Positions 1-8,281 of a DNA stretch of 22,149 nucleotides are shown here, in pieces. Source of the stretch: Firmicutes bacterium CAG:534 (GTDB lineage: Bacteria; Bacillota; Clostridia; Lachnospirales; Lachnospiraceae). Numbering within the stretch: position 1 is the first letter of the stretch; every line of letters starts with the position of its first letter. The stretch lies in contig FR894539.1 in the NCBI GenBank assembly GCA_000436115.1, forward strand, positions 23,821 through 45,969. The letters run 5' to 3'. Made by a program: the position numbers and the translations under genes. The notes below the pieces were generated by a model, which had not been told where the DNA came from, did not search any database, and was given only the letters and a program-made list of their open reading frames with translations.

Positions 1-1105
1 CTGCCACATCGGAACGGTTATGATAATCCTGAAAGGGAATCTGTGCCTGTCTGCACAGGGACTTCATCCCGCCTTCCGTATAGGCGTCCGTAGTATATTT
101 CTGTCCTCCATGATGCTTGATCACGATCCCGCCATTGAGCACCGGACGGTTTCCGGGATCTGCCTTTTCCGGATGAGCCGGATGAAGCGCATGGGCGTTA
201 TCCGCAGAGATCATAAAGCTGTCTGCAATAAGCTGTAAATACTCACTTTCTGACCCGCCAAGGGCATAGCAGATCCGCATCAGTACATCCTTCAAAAAAG
301 TGGATGCCGCTCCCTGTCTTGTAAGGCTTCCCACCTCTTCATTGTTAAAGACGGCACACACGCTGCAATAATCCTTTGGCTTTCTGGTAAGGATCGCCTT
401 TAAGGATGCATAAACGCAGGAAAGATCATCTAATCTGGGGGAAAGCAGAAGGGTTCCGTCTGCTCCCGCAAAGCGGCCCTTTTCCCTGACATACAGGTAA
501 AGATCCTTTCCCAAAATCTCCTTCCCTCCGGTAAATTCCAGAAGCTTCTTTTCCAGATACCCCTTTGCATCCCCGCCTCCCATAAGGGGAAGAAGATCCA
601 CCTGGGGGTTCCATTCCACCCCTTTATTTACCTCCCGGTTCATATGAATGGCAAGGCTTGGGATCACCAGAAGATCCTCATCCACATTGACATTCACGGA
701 GTGTAATTTTCCCTGGTCTTCATACACCACTCTTCCTGCCAGGGAAAGCGGTCTGTCAAACCAGGTGGCATAGATCATCCCGCCATAGCCTTCCGTGTTC
801 AGCCTGATATATCCGCTGCTTTCCAGTTCATACTGGGATTTCAGCTTAAAGGAAGGAGAATCACTGTGGGTTGCCACCACATGGTAGCCTGCGGGATCCT
901 GCTTTGGCAGTCTGAATGCGATCAGCGACGACTCCCCTCTTTTGACATAATAGGCCCCTCCCTTTTCAAGCTTCCAGGAAGCTTTTTCCGAAATTTCCTC
1001 AAATCCTGCTTCGTTCAGTTTTTCTGCTGCCGTCTCTACTGCCTGGTAGCAGCTTACACTTTGATCAATATAAGCAAGGCATTCCTTTGCAATGTTCTGT
1101 TCCAT
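1..1105 (-). CDS. M18 family metal-dependent aminopeptidase, 3' end cut by window edge
   Basis: Reading the minus strand from 1105 gives 368 codons without a stop before the window edge; M18 enzymes usually have about 430-460 residues, so the last part is missing. The product is a cytoplasmic dinuclear zinc aminopeptidase that removes N-terminal residues from peptides. Visible metal-site motifs are THSDSP near the N-terminus, RLDDLS, NNEEVGS (the catalytic/metal Glu pair) and SADNAHALHP; the final metal-binding His would lie off the window. The ATG at 1105 is preceded by GGAG at a good distance; an in-frame ATG four codons upstream (1117) lacks a ribosome site. It follows ftsZ in the same direction but is separated from it by a strong hairpin, so it is probably its own transcription unit. 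The exact peptide specificity cannot be told. Confidence 0.88.
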   Translation of the reverse strand, partial: MEQNIAKECLAYIDQSVSCYQAVETAAEKLNEAGFEEISEKASWKLEKGGAYYVKRGESSLIAFRLPKQDPAGYHVVATHSDSPSFKLKSQYELESSGYIRLNTEGYGGMIYATWFDRPLSLAGRVVYEDQGKLHSVNVNVDEDLLVIPSLAIHMNREVNKGVEWNPQVDLLPLMGGGDAKGYLEKKLLEFTGGKEILGKDLYLYVREKGRFAGADGTLLLSPRLDDLSCVYASLKAILTRKPKDYCSVCAVFNNEEVGSLTRQGAASTFLKDVLMRICYALGGSESEYLQLIADSFMISADNAHALHPAHPEKADPGNRPVLNGGIVIKHHGGQKYTTDAYTEGGMKSLCRQAQIPFQDYHNRSDVA

Positions 1106-1146
1106 TTTATTCTCCATTTCTGCGCACGCTCTTTGTGCATCTCGAG

Positions 1147-1204
1147 TTTGTGTCAAGTGCGCGCAGACACAAATCTCACGTGTGAAAAATTCTGTTTTTC
1201 ACAC
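1147..1204. repeat. Two adjacent perfect inverted repeats upstream of the M18 gene
   Basis: TTTGTGTC (1147-1154) pairs with GACACAAA (1166-1173), and GTGTGAAAAA (1180-1189) pairs perfectly with TTTTTCACAC (1195-1204) across a 5-nt loop. Both lie between ftsZ and the aminopeptidase start. They could be an operator, a leader structure or a second terminator. No clear sigma-A promoter with a good -10 was found here, although a TTGACA sequence lies in the first repeat on the minus strand. Confidence 0.5.
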
Positions 1205-1235
1205 TATTCCTCCAAATTCTTTTCTGAAATTTTGA

Positions 1236-1268
1236 AAGGCTGCATACCATTTCATGGCATGCAGCCTT
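1236..1268 (-). terminator. Rho-independent terminator of ftsZ
   Basis: A 15-bp stem with one mismatch and a 3-nt loop (arm AAGGCTGCAT and its exact complement at the ends) lies 13 bases past the ftsZ stop. On the minus strand it is followed by a T-rich stretch (TTTCAAAATTT). Position and structure fit an intrinsic terminator closing the dcw cluster. Confidence 0.8.
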
Positions 1269-1281
1269 ATGATCCTCAAGC

Positions 1282-2490
1282 TTATTTCTTCTGAAGGAAA
1301 TCAGGAATTTTAAGAGGCTTGTCCGCCACGTTGCTCCTGATATCTCCAGGACTTGTAATACCGGAAACCGGTCTGTGGGGCGCTTGCGCCGCTCCCGCTG
1401 CAGGTGTTCTTCCCGGCATCACATTTACCCCTTCTGCAGAGGACACACCAGGTCTTACAGAAATATTGGGTGTTACAGGCTTTACATATCTGTTTGCAAA
1501 GCTGCCAAACTGGGAAAGTGGTTTATTGGTGGGCAGTGTTGCATCCTCAAGTCCCGTTGCAATTACCGTAATGGTACAGCTGTCACTCTGGGAAGCATCA
1601 TACATCGCACCAAAAATAATATTGACATCATCACCGGCAAGCTCCTGAACATAGCTTGCTGCATCAGAAGCATCTGCCAGGGTAATATCACCGGAAACAT
1701 TAATGATCACATGAGTTGCGCCGGAAATCGTTGTCTCAAGAAGCGGGCTTTCTACCGCCATCTTAACTGCCTCGCTGGCCTTGTCATCTCCCTTGCCGGT
1801 ACCAATACCGATATGGGCAATGCCCTTGTCCTTCATAACGGTCTGTACATCTGCAAAGTCCAGATTGATGACTGCAGGTACATTGATCAGGTCTGTAATT
1901 CCCTGCACTGCCTGCTGGAGAACCTCGTCTGCCTTTTTCAGTGCATCCGGCATGGTTGTCCGACGGTCGACGATCTCTAAAAGCTTATCATTGGGGATCA
2001 CGATCAGCGTGTCCACATTATCCTTGATCTTTTCAATTCCGCTGATAGCATTGATCATACGGGCCTTTGCCTCAAAACGGAAGGGCTTGGTCACAACGCC
2101 AACGGTAAGGATGCCCATGTCCTTGGCAAGCTTTGCCACTACAGGAGCCGCACCGGTTCCGGTTCCGCCGCCCATTCCACAGGTAACAAACACCATATCG
2201 GCGCCCTTCAGTGCAGAAGCAATCTCTTCACTGCTCTCTTCAGCCGCCTTTTCACCGATCTCAGGCTTTGCACCGGCTCCTAGTCCCTTTGTGAGCTTCT
2301 CGCCGATCTGTAAAAGCTTCGGCGCTCTACAAAGCTGAAGTGCCTGCTTATCAGTATTGATGCCGATAAACTCCACTCCTGTTATATTTTCATCTACCAT
2401 TCTATTAACAGCGTTATTCCCCGCACCGCCAACACCAACCACGATGATCTTGGCAGCAACTTCCGCATCGTTCGTCTTAATTTCCAGCAA
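1282..2490 (-). CDS. ftsZ: Cell division GTPase FtsZ
   Basis: 402 aa, a normal length for FtsZ. It is the tubulin-like GTPase that polymerises into the Z ring at midcell. The tubulin signature GGGTGTGAAP lies at residues 107-116, the N-terminal glycine-rich loop GVGGAGNN near 19-26, and the T7 catalytic loop NLDFAD at 209-214. A variable linker follows the GTPase core, and the conserved C-terminal peptide that binds FtsA/SepF-type partners is seen as KIPDFLQKK at the very end. The start is TTG at 2490, chosen because AAGGAGG lies 7 bases upstream and no ATG fits. It is the last gene of the cluster, with its own sigma-A-like promoter between divIB and ftsZ and a strong terminator downstream. 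Confidence 0.98.
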   Translation of the reverse strand: MLEIKTNDAEVAAKIIVVGVGGAGNNAVNRMVDENITGVEFIGINTDKQALQLCRAPKLLQIGEKLTKGLGAGAKPEIGEKAAEESSEEIASALKGADMVFVTCGMGGGTGTGAAPVVAKLAKDMGILTVGVVTKPFRFEAKARMINAISGIEKIKDNVDTLIVIPNDKLLEIVDRRTTMPDALKKADEVLQQAVQGITDLINVPAVINLDFADVQTVMKDKGIAHIGIGTGKGDDKASEAVKMAVESPLLETTISGATHVIINVSGDITLADASDAASYVQELAGDDVNIIFGAMYDASQSDSCTITVIATGLEDATLPTNKPLSQFGSFANRYVKPVTPNISVRPGVSSAEGVNVMPGRTPAAGAAQAPHRPVSGITSPGDIRSNVADKPLKIPDFLQKK

Positions 2491-2520
2491 GGTTATTCCT
2501 CCTTCAAACTCATATAGATT

Positions 2521-2549
2521 ATCATATAATTTTTTCTATGATTTATCAA
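2521..2549 (-). promoter_or_regulatory. Sigma-A promoter of ftsZ
   Basis: On the minus strand TTGATA (-35, 2544-2549) is separated by exactly 17 bases from TATGAT (-10, 2521-2526). It sits in the 79-bp gap between divIB and ftsZ and predicts a leader of about 23 nt that contains the AAGGAGG ribosome site. This would let ftsZ be made independently of the long upstream cluster. Confidence 0.7.
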
Positions 2550-2569
2550 CCACAAATTTCAGTTTTTTC

Positions 2570-3385
2570 TCAATCCTGCTCAAATGAAATATTTTTGGTA
2601 TTCTCTGTATAATTCTCCATCCGGATGGTTCCCTTCTTCCCGGAAAGCTCCGGCAGCATGTACTGAAGCTCCATGATCTTTTCATCCAGATTATCCCCTG
2701 TTCCCAGGCTTGCACGCACCTCTCCGAAATACAGGGTAAGGGATCCGTCGCTTCCAAAATAGATCCTGTCTGTGGACAGCTCATACTTGTTCACAAGCTG
2801 GGTAATACTCAGAATGGACTGGAAGATACTGCTATCCTCCACGGGAAGGGGTTCATACAAAACCACATGGTCAAAGGAAAGTCCTGTTACAAGCGGCACG
2901 CCTTCCGTTTTTTCGTCAGAGCATTCCACTACAATGCCATCCTTGTCAAAATACATATAATGCTCCAGATATTCCACATAGCCGGCCAGGGCCTTCTCGT
3001 AAACCTCGATCTTTATGGTATGGGGATCTACCACCGATACGTCCATCTTCTCCACAAAGGGAACGCCCACAATACTCTTGTCCTTATATTTCAGGGATAA
3101 AAGAAGGGAATTATTTCCATAACGCCCTTCCATTACCATGCCAATGACCTCTTCATTGGTATAGTGGACATTTCCTTCCACATATACGGTTGTGACCTCA
3201 TAATTGGAAAGAACATAAAGATAAGCTCCGATCAGTCCTCCGATCAGAAGAATGCCCATGCCTCCCAGAATAAAAAGACTTTTATGTCTTTTGAAAAAGC
3301 CGGAACTTTTTTCCCATTCCCTTTCAGCCTTCTCATAAACCTTCTTTTCTGTTTTTTTCTTTTTTGTTTTTTTCTTTGTCATCAT
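2570..3385 (-). CDS. divIB: Cell division protein DivIB/FtsQ
   Basis: 271 aa bitopic membrane protein. A very lysine-rich cytoplasmic N-terminus (residues 1-35) is followed by one transmembrane helix (about 37-59), then a POTRA domain beginning YEVTTVYVEGN and a C-terminal beta domain. In the divisome DivIB/FtsQ binds FtsL and DivIC/FtsB and regulates septal peptidoglycan synthesis. It starts 5 bases after the murA stop, so the two are translationally coupled; the ribosome site overlaps the murA stop region. The two consecutive ATG codons at the start cannot be told apart. Confidence 0.93.
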   Translation of the reverse strand: MMTKKKTKKKKTEKKVYEKAEREWEKSSGFFKRHKSLFILGGMGILLIGGLIGAYLYVLSNYEVTTVYVEGNVHYTNEEVIGMVMEGRYGNNSLLLSLKYKDKSIVGVPFVEKMDVSVVDPHTIKIEVYEKALAGYVEYLEHYMYFDKDGIVVECSDEKTEGVPLVTGLSFDHVVLYEPLPVEDSSIFQSILSITQLVNKYELSTDRIYFGSDGSLTLYFGEVRASLGTGDNLDEKIMELQYMLPELSGKKGTIRMENYTENTKNISFEQD

Positions 3386-3389
3386 ATCC

Positions 3390-4643
3390 TTATTCTGTAA
3401 AAACGGTTACTCCAAGCTCCCGCAGATCCCTGGTAATGTCCTCATAGCCCCGTTCAATAAAATGACGGTTTTCAATGATGGTCTCTCCCTGTGCCATGGC
3501 TCCTGCGATCACAAGCGCCGCTCCGCCCCGCAGCTCACTTGCCCTTACCCGGCATCCGATAAGATAATCGGTTCCGGCAATGAGAGCCTGATGATCTCCC
3601 TGAAGCTCGATCACCGCTCCCATCCTTCTCAGCTCCGGTGCAATGCGGAACCGGTTTTCAAAGATCCGCTCCTCGATCACGCTGACTCCCTTCGCAGTGG
3701 TCAGCACAGCCATCAGAAGGGACTGCACATCTGTGGGAAAGCCGGGATAAACCTCTGTGCGGATAAACGGAATGGCATTTCGTTCCTCCTCTGCCATTAC
3801 ATTCAACCCTTCCCGGGAAACTGTGATTTCTGCACCGATCTGCCTTGCCGCCCGGATCACGCTCTCCATCTGGGAGATAGGCGCATCCTCCAGGAAAATA
3901 TGGCCTCCGGTTCCCAGCACTCCCATCACATAGGTTGCTGCAACAATCCGGTCTGCAGGGATCTTAAAGCGGATCCCATGGAGCTCATGGCCTCCCTGTA
4001 CGATCAGCACAGAGCCCCCAATCCCTTCAATCACGGCCCCTGCCTCCCGCAGGAATTCGCAAAGCGCAACGATTTCCGGCTCCTTGGCGGCATTCTGGAT
4101 CACTGTTACTCCTGCCGCCCTTACCGCAGCAAGCAGAACGTTTTCCGTCACTCCCACGCTGGAAATGGAAAGCCGGATCACACTGCCCTCCAGTTTCACA
4201 GCCTTTGCCGTGAAAAAGCCTTCTTTTTCGTAGATCCTTACTCCCATTTTCCGAAGGGCAGAAAGATGAAGGTCAATGGGTCTTTCTCCGATCACGCAGC
4301 CTCCGGGATAGGCCATGGTCACCTCGCCCACTCTTCCCAGCATTGCCCCGAGAAGCATAATGGACGAGCGCATGCCGGTCACATTTTCCCCGGACATGGT
4401 ATCCTTCGACAGATATCTGGCATCAATGGTCACCGCCTTGTCAGACCGTTTTACCTTACAGCCAATCTCCTCAAGCAGCATGAGCATATGATGCACATCC
4501 GAAATCCTCGGACAGTTTTCTATGACACAAACATCCTCTATCAAAAGTGCGGCGGCCAGGATCGGCAGCACCGCATTTTTAGAGCCTTGTATTTTTGTCT
4601 CGCCAAAAAGCCTGTTTCCTCCTCTGACATGAATAGCATCCAA
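3390..4643 (-). CDS. murA: UDP-N-acetylglucosamine 1-carboxyvinyltransferase MurA
   Basis: 417 aa EPSP-synthase fold enzyme that transfers enolpyruvate from PEP to UDP-GlcNAc, the first committed step of peptidoglycan precursor synthesis in the cytoplasm. Seen in the sequence: the SKNAVLP motif with K22, the PGGCVIGERPIDLHL loop with the catalytic, fosfomycin-target Cys at residue 116, and the GFPTDVQS motif near residue 305 with the general-base Asp. Length is typical. It sits between the SEDS gene and divIB, an arrangement common in Clostridia. The ATG at 4643 has GGAAGGTGA a little far upstream. The 84 bases before it hold no convincing promoter. Confidence 0.97.
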   Translation of the reverse strand: MDAIHVRGGNRLFGETKIQGSKNAVLPILAAALLIEDVCVIENCPRISDVHHMLMLLEEIGCKVKRSDKAVTIDARYLSKDTMSGENVTGMRSSIMLLGAMLGRVGEVTMAYPGGCVIGERPIDLHLSALRKMGVRIYEKEGFFTAKAVKLEGSVIRLSISSVGVTENVLLAAVRAAGVTVIQNAAKEPEIVALCEFLREAGAVIEGIGGSVLIVQGGHELHGIRFKIPADRIVAATYVMGVLGTGGHIFLEDAPISQMESVIRAARQIGAEITVSREGLNVMAEEERNAIPFIRTEVYPGFPTDVQSLLMAVLTTAKGVSVIEERIFENRFRIAPELRRMGAVIELQGDHQALIAGTDYLIGCRVRASELRGGAALVIAGAMAQGETIIENRHFIERGYEDITRDLRELGVTVFTE

Positions 4644-4727
4644 ACAATCACCTTCCCAATCAAGATTAAGGGATAAAAAGCAAGACCTACTCTAAGATAT
4701 GCCAGAGCTAAAAAATGGTATCTTGTA

Positions 4728-5903
4728 CTATAAATCTTTCAGCCGAATTCCTCTTCCCACACTCAGGACGATTCCCACCTCGATGAGAAGGAACATGACA
4801 GCGGAGCCTCCGTAGCTGATAAACGGAAGGGAAATTCCGGTATTGGGAATGGTGTTGGTTACAACGGCCACATTTAAGATCACCTGGATCGCAATGTGTC
4901 CCATGACTCCCACCACAAGAAGGGCGCCAAACAGATCCGGTGCATTATTGGCGATTACCATAAAACGCCAGATCAGCAGGATAAACATGATCAAAATAGA
5001 AACTGCCCCAAAAAGCCCTAGCTCTTCACAGATAATGGAAAAAATCATATCGTTCTGGGCCTCCGGCAAGAAACCCAGCTTCTGCATGCTCTGCCCAAGT
5101 CCTTTTCCTAAAATGCCTCCCGATCCGATGGCATAAAGGGCCTGCAGGGTCTGAAACCCCTTGCCGGAAGCATATGCCTCCGGATCCATCCAGGCAAGGA
5201 TACGGGTGCCGCGGACGCCCAGGGCATCCGTACTGCTGGCATTTTTGATCAGAAAGACCGCAAAAATACAGACTGCCGCCCCTGCAAGGCCAAGCAGGAT
5301 AAACCTTTTATAGTCCGGACAGGACACGAACAGCATCAAAACGGCAATTCCAAAGATAATGATGGCCGAGCTTAAGTTTTCCGTGACCTTCCATACCAGA
5401 AAGCACACCGGAAGAGGCGTTGCCAGCACAAAACAAAATCCCTTTGCCGTGCGGATCTTCCGTCCGATATTGTAGATCAGATTGGCAAGAAACAGGATCA
5501 TTCCCAGCTTTGCGATCTCCGCAGGCTGGATGGAAATTCCCGCCACACGGAGCCATCTCTTTGCACCGTTTGCTTCAATACCAAAGGGAATGATCAGAAG
5601 GATCAGGACAACGGAAGCGGCATATCCCAGATTTGCAAACCTTTTCCAGAAATAATAGGGAATATTGGCAACCACCATCATGGCCACAAGACCAAGGATC
5701 GTGGAAAACAGCTGCTTTTTCAGAAAATAGGCAGAGTCTCCGTCATACTGCAGACTGGCATCATAGCTGCTGGTAGAATAAAGCATCACAAGCCCAAAGC
5801 CCAGTAAGAACAGCACAATAAACAGCAGAGTATAATCAAAGAAGGTCTCCTGCTGTGCTTTTGCTCTTTTGCCCTGTCTTGTAAAGCTTCTGATCTCTGC
5901 CAC
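4728..5903 (-). CDS. ftsW: SEDS peptidoglycan polymerase FtsW/SpoVE
   Basis: 391 aa polytopic membrane protein with about ten transmembrane helices. It has the SEDS family motifs GKGLGQSMQKLGFLPEAQND and NTGISLPFISYGGSA. SEDS proteins polymerise lipid II into glycan strands and work with a class B PBP. It starts with GTG at 5903, 2 bases after the murD stop, using a GGAG ribosome site inside the murD end. In Bacillus the SEDS gene at this place is spoVE, the sporulation partner of SpoVD; here a single SEDS gene lies beside both a division PBP and a SpoVD-type PBP, so sequence alone does not decide between FtsW and SpoVE roles. Confidence 0.93.
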   Translation of the reverse strand: MAEIRSFTRQGKRAKAQQETFFDYTLLFIVLFLLGFGLVMLYSTSSYDASLQYDGDSAYFLKKQLFSTILGLVAMMVVANIPYYFWKRFANLGYAASVVLILLIIPFGIEANGAKRWLRVAGISIQPAEIAKLGMILFLANLIYNIGRKIRTAKGFCFVLATPLPVCFLVWKVTENLSSAIIIFGIAVLMLFVSCPDYKRFILLGLAGAAVCIFAVFLIKNASSTDALGVRGTRILAWMDPEAYASGKGFQTLQALYAIGSGGILGKGLGQSMQKLGFLPEAQNDMIFSIICEELGLFGAVSILIMFILLIWRFMVIANNAPDLFGALLVVGVMGHIAIQVILNVAVVTNTIPNTGISLPFISYGGSAVMFLLIEVGIVLSVGRGIRLKDL

Positions 5904-5905
5904 CT

Positions 5906-7267
5906 TTAAACTCCAATCTGTTCCACAAATTCTTTAAACATCTTTCCTCTGACCTCATAATTAGGGAACATCCCCCAGCTGGCACAGGCCGGTGAAAGAA
6001 GCACTGCGTCTCCCGGCTCTGCCTGCTCAACACACAGATCAAAGGCCTCCCGGAAGGTATCTGCCAGAATGATGTTAGATACGCCATGCTTTCTTGCACA
6101 TTCTGCAATCTTTTCCCTGGTCTGCCCGATCAGCACAAGCGCCTTTACTTTGCCGTCAAATGCCTCGATCCACTCATCATACTCGCTCTGCTTGTCATAG
6201 CCGCCGCCGATCAGCACGGTAGGCTTTGTCATTGCCCGGATCCCCTGGATAGCCGCATCAGGATTGGTGCCCTTGGAATCATTGTAATAATCCACACCGT
6301 TTTTGGTCGCTACAAATTCAATTCTATGCTCCACTGCCTTAAACACATGGATGGTATCCAAAATAATGTTCATGGGAACCTCCATGGCCATGCTGATGAC
6401 AATGGCAGCCATTACGTTTTCCACATTGCACATTCCTACCAGGTTCATGTCGTGGATGTTCATAAGAGGCTTTTTCTCACCGTTCTTTGCAAGAATGATC
6501 TCCTCTCCATCCAGATAAACGCCTTCCTCCAGCTTTGTCCTGGAAGAAAAATATACCACCTTTGCCGGGCAGCGGCTTCCAAAATCCCTGGTATAGGCAT
6601 CCTCATAGTTCAGCACGCAGGTATCCTCCACGGTCTGATTGGAAGCAATGGCCTCTTTGGTCGCCACATAGCACTCCATGGTATGATGTCTGTTTAAATG
6701 ATCCGGCGTAATATTTAAAATGGCAGATACGGCAGGATGGAAGGTGTGGATCGTTTCAAGCTGAAAACTGCTGATCTCTGCCACCGTAACCGTATCTTCC
6801 TTGGTATCCAGTGCAATTTCCGTATAAGGATTTCCAATATTTCCCACCACATATACGGACTGGAAATAGGCTTCCATGATCTGTCCTACTAACGTTGTGG
6901 TCGTTGTCTTTCCGTTGGTTCCCGTAATGGCAACCACACGGCCCTTTGAAAAGGCATAGGCAAGCTCAATTTCTCCCCAGATCGGGATGTTTCTTTCTCT
7001 GTACTCTGAAAGCATGGGGGCGTCCACCGGAACGCCGGGGCTGATGACCACAAGCACGATCTCCTTTTTCAGCTCCTCCGGCACTGTGCCAAGAACAAGG
7101 GAAAGTCCCTTAATGTTTCCGGTCTTTTTTAAAAGCTCGGCCCGGTCTAACTGCTCGTTGCTGTCAAACAGTACAGGAACCGCTCCTGCCTTTGCCAGAA
7201 GATGTGCTGCGCCGATCCCGCTTTTTCCGCTTCCTACCACCAAAACCTTTTTATTTTGAAGCTCCAT
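5906..7267 (-). CDS. murD: UDP-N-acetylmuramoyl-L-alanine:D-glutamate ligase MurD
   Basis: 453 aa from the ATG at 7267, chosen over an in-frame ATG at 7288 because GGAGG lies 7 bases before it. This cytoplasmic ATP-dependent ligase adds D-glutamate to UDP-MurNAc-L-alanine. The order is an N-terminal Rossmann domain (VLVVGSGKSG), the ATP loop GTNGKTTTTT at about residues 116-125, the Mur ligase central motif NITPDHLNRH, and a C-terminal domain with YYNDSKGTNPDA and LLSPACASWG. It lies 42 bases after mraY and is followed by the SEDS gene 2 bases later, so the three form one operon. Confidence 0.97.
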   Translation of the reverse strand: MELQNKKVLVVGSGKSGIGAAHLLAKAGAVPVLFDSNEQLDRAELLKKTGNIKGLSLVLGTVPEELKKEIVLVVISPGVPVDAPMLSEYRERNIPIWGEIELAYAFSKGRVVAITGTNGKTTTTTLVGQIMEAYFQSVYVVGNIGNPYTEIALDTKEDTVTVAEISSFQLETIHTFHPAVSAILNITPDHLNRHHTMECYVATKEAIASNQTVEDTCVLNYEDAYTRDFGSRCPAKVVYFSSRTKLEEGVYLDGEEIILAKNGEKKPLMNIHDMNLVGMCNVENVMAAIVISMAMEVPMNIILDTIHVFKAVEHRIEFVATKNGVDYYNDSKGTNPDAAIQGIRAMTKPTVLIGGGYDKQSEYDEWIEAFDGKVKALVLIGQTREKIAECARKHGVSNIILADTFREAFDLCVEQAEPGDAVLLSPACASWGMFPNYEVRGKMFKEFVEQIGV

Positions 7268-7309
7268 TTTTCTTCCTCCATGCCGCATCCTGCGGTTTAT
7301 CCTCTTTTC

Positions 7310-8269
7310 TTATATTCCAAGCAGCGCAAGCAGGCAAAGCAGCGCCGTCACAATGGAAAACGCCGTTACGATCCTGGTCTCTTTAAGGCCGCACAGTTCA
7401 AAATGGTGATGAAGAGGCGCCATTTTAAACAGTCTCCTGCCTCCGCTTGCCTTATAGTATACCACCTGTAAAATCACCGACAAGACTTCAAGCACATAAA
7501 TCAGTCCTACGATGGGTAAAAACAACGACATTTGCAGCATATAAGCGCTGGCCGCCACAAAGCCTCCCAGTGCAAGGGAGCCTGTATCTCCCATAAAAAC
7601 ACTGGCCGGATGGACATTAAAAAGCAGAAATCCCAAAAGCGCCCCTGTCACTGCACAGGTAACGGGAGCAATTCCCCCTTGTGTCCCGATGGCGGCCACC
7701 GTAAAAAAGGTGGCGACCATCACCGTCACGCTGCTTACCAGGCCGTCTAAACCATCTGTGAAATTCGTTCCGTTTGCCGTTCCTATGACCACAAAAAACA
7801 AGATCGGAATATTCAGAAAGCCAAAATCCACATAATATCCCTTGCAGAAAGGAATCCGCATGGCAAGGGATATGCTCTGCTGTTCCATCAGATACCAGGC
7901 AAACGCCCCGGTTACCAGAAGCTGTAACAGAAGCTTCTGCAGCACGGAAAGCCCCATGGATCTGTGGAGCACTACCTTTATGTAATCATCCAGAAAGCCG
8001 ATCAGTCCAAATCCCAGTGTCAGCAGAAGTACCGGAAGAATTCTCGGATAGCGCCCTGCATAAAGCGCCGCCGTTACCGTCACACTGGCAAGAATAAGGA
8101 TTCCCCCCATCGTAGGGGTTCCCGTTTTTTTTAAATGAGTAGGCGGCCCATCCTCCCTGACTGTCTGCCCGGCCTTGATCCGCTTCAAAAAGGGAATAAG
8201 AAGTGGCCCCAGGGCCACGCTCAGCACAAAAGAAATCAGTATGGGGGCAATGATTTCGCCATTTGCCAT
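7310..8269 (-). CDS. mraY: Phospho-N-acetylmuramoyl-pentapeptide transferase MraY
   Basis: 319 aa integral membrane enzyme that transfers phospho-MurNAc-pentapeptide to undecaprenyl phosphate, making lipid I. The signature motifs are present: FLDDYIKV, NGTNFTDGLDGL, HPASVFMGDTGSLALGG and the PLHHHFE histidine motif. The ATG at 8269 is chosen because AGAGGTG lies 6 bases upstream; an in-frame GTG at 8278 is possible. It follows the stop of the spoVD 3' fragment by 12 bases. murE, which often precedes mraY in Bacillus, is absent here. Because the upstream gene is split by an element, transcription of this essential gene must now come through or from the inserted DNA or from an internal promoter. 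Confidence 0.97.
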   Translation of the reverse strand: MANGEIIAPILISFVLSVALGPLLIPFLKRIKAGQTVREDGPPTHLKKTGTPTMGGILILASVTVTAALYAGRYPRILPVLLLTLGFGLIGFLDDYIKVVLHRSMGLSVLQKLLLQLLVTGAFAWYLMEQQSISLAMRIPFCKGYYVDFGFLNIPILFFVVIGTANGTNFTDGLDGLVSSVTVMVATFFTVAAIGTQGGIAPVTCAVTGALLGFLLFNVHPASVFMGDTGSLALGGFVAASAYMLQMSLFLPIVGLIYVLEVLSVILQVVYYKASGGRRLFKMAPLHHHFELCGLKETRIVTAFSIVTALLCLLALLGI

Positions 8270-8281
8270 TGTTTGCACCTC

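Noticed and set aside
3462..4676. Long open frame of 404 codons on the plus strand opposite murA
   Set aside because: It is the mirror of a clear murA gene, has no family-like sequence and no ribosome site; similar antisense frames opposite ftsZ, murD, ftsI and the recombinase were rejected for the same reason.
4644..4727. Promoter or terminator between the SEDS gene and murA
   Set aside because: Only a 6-bp AAGATA/TATCTT pairing with a large loop and no spaced promoter hexamers; not enough to call.
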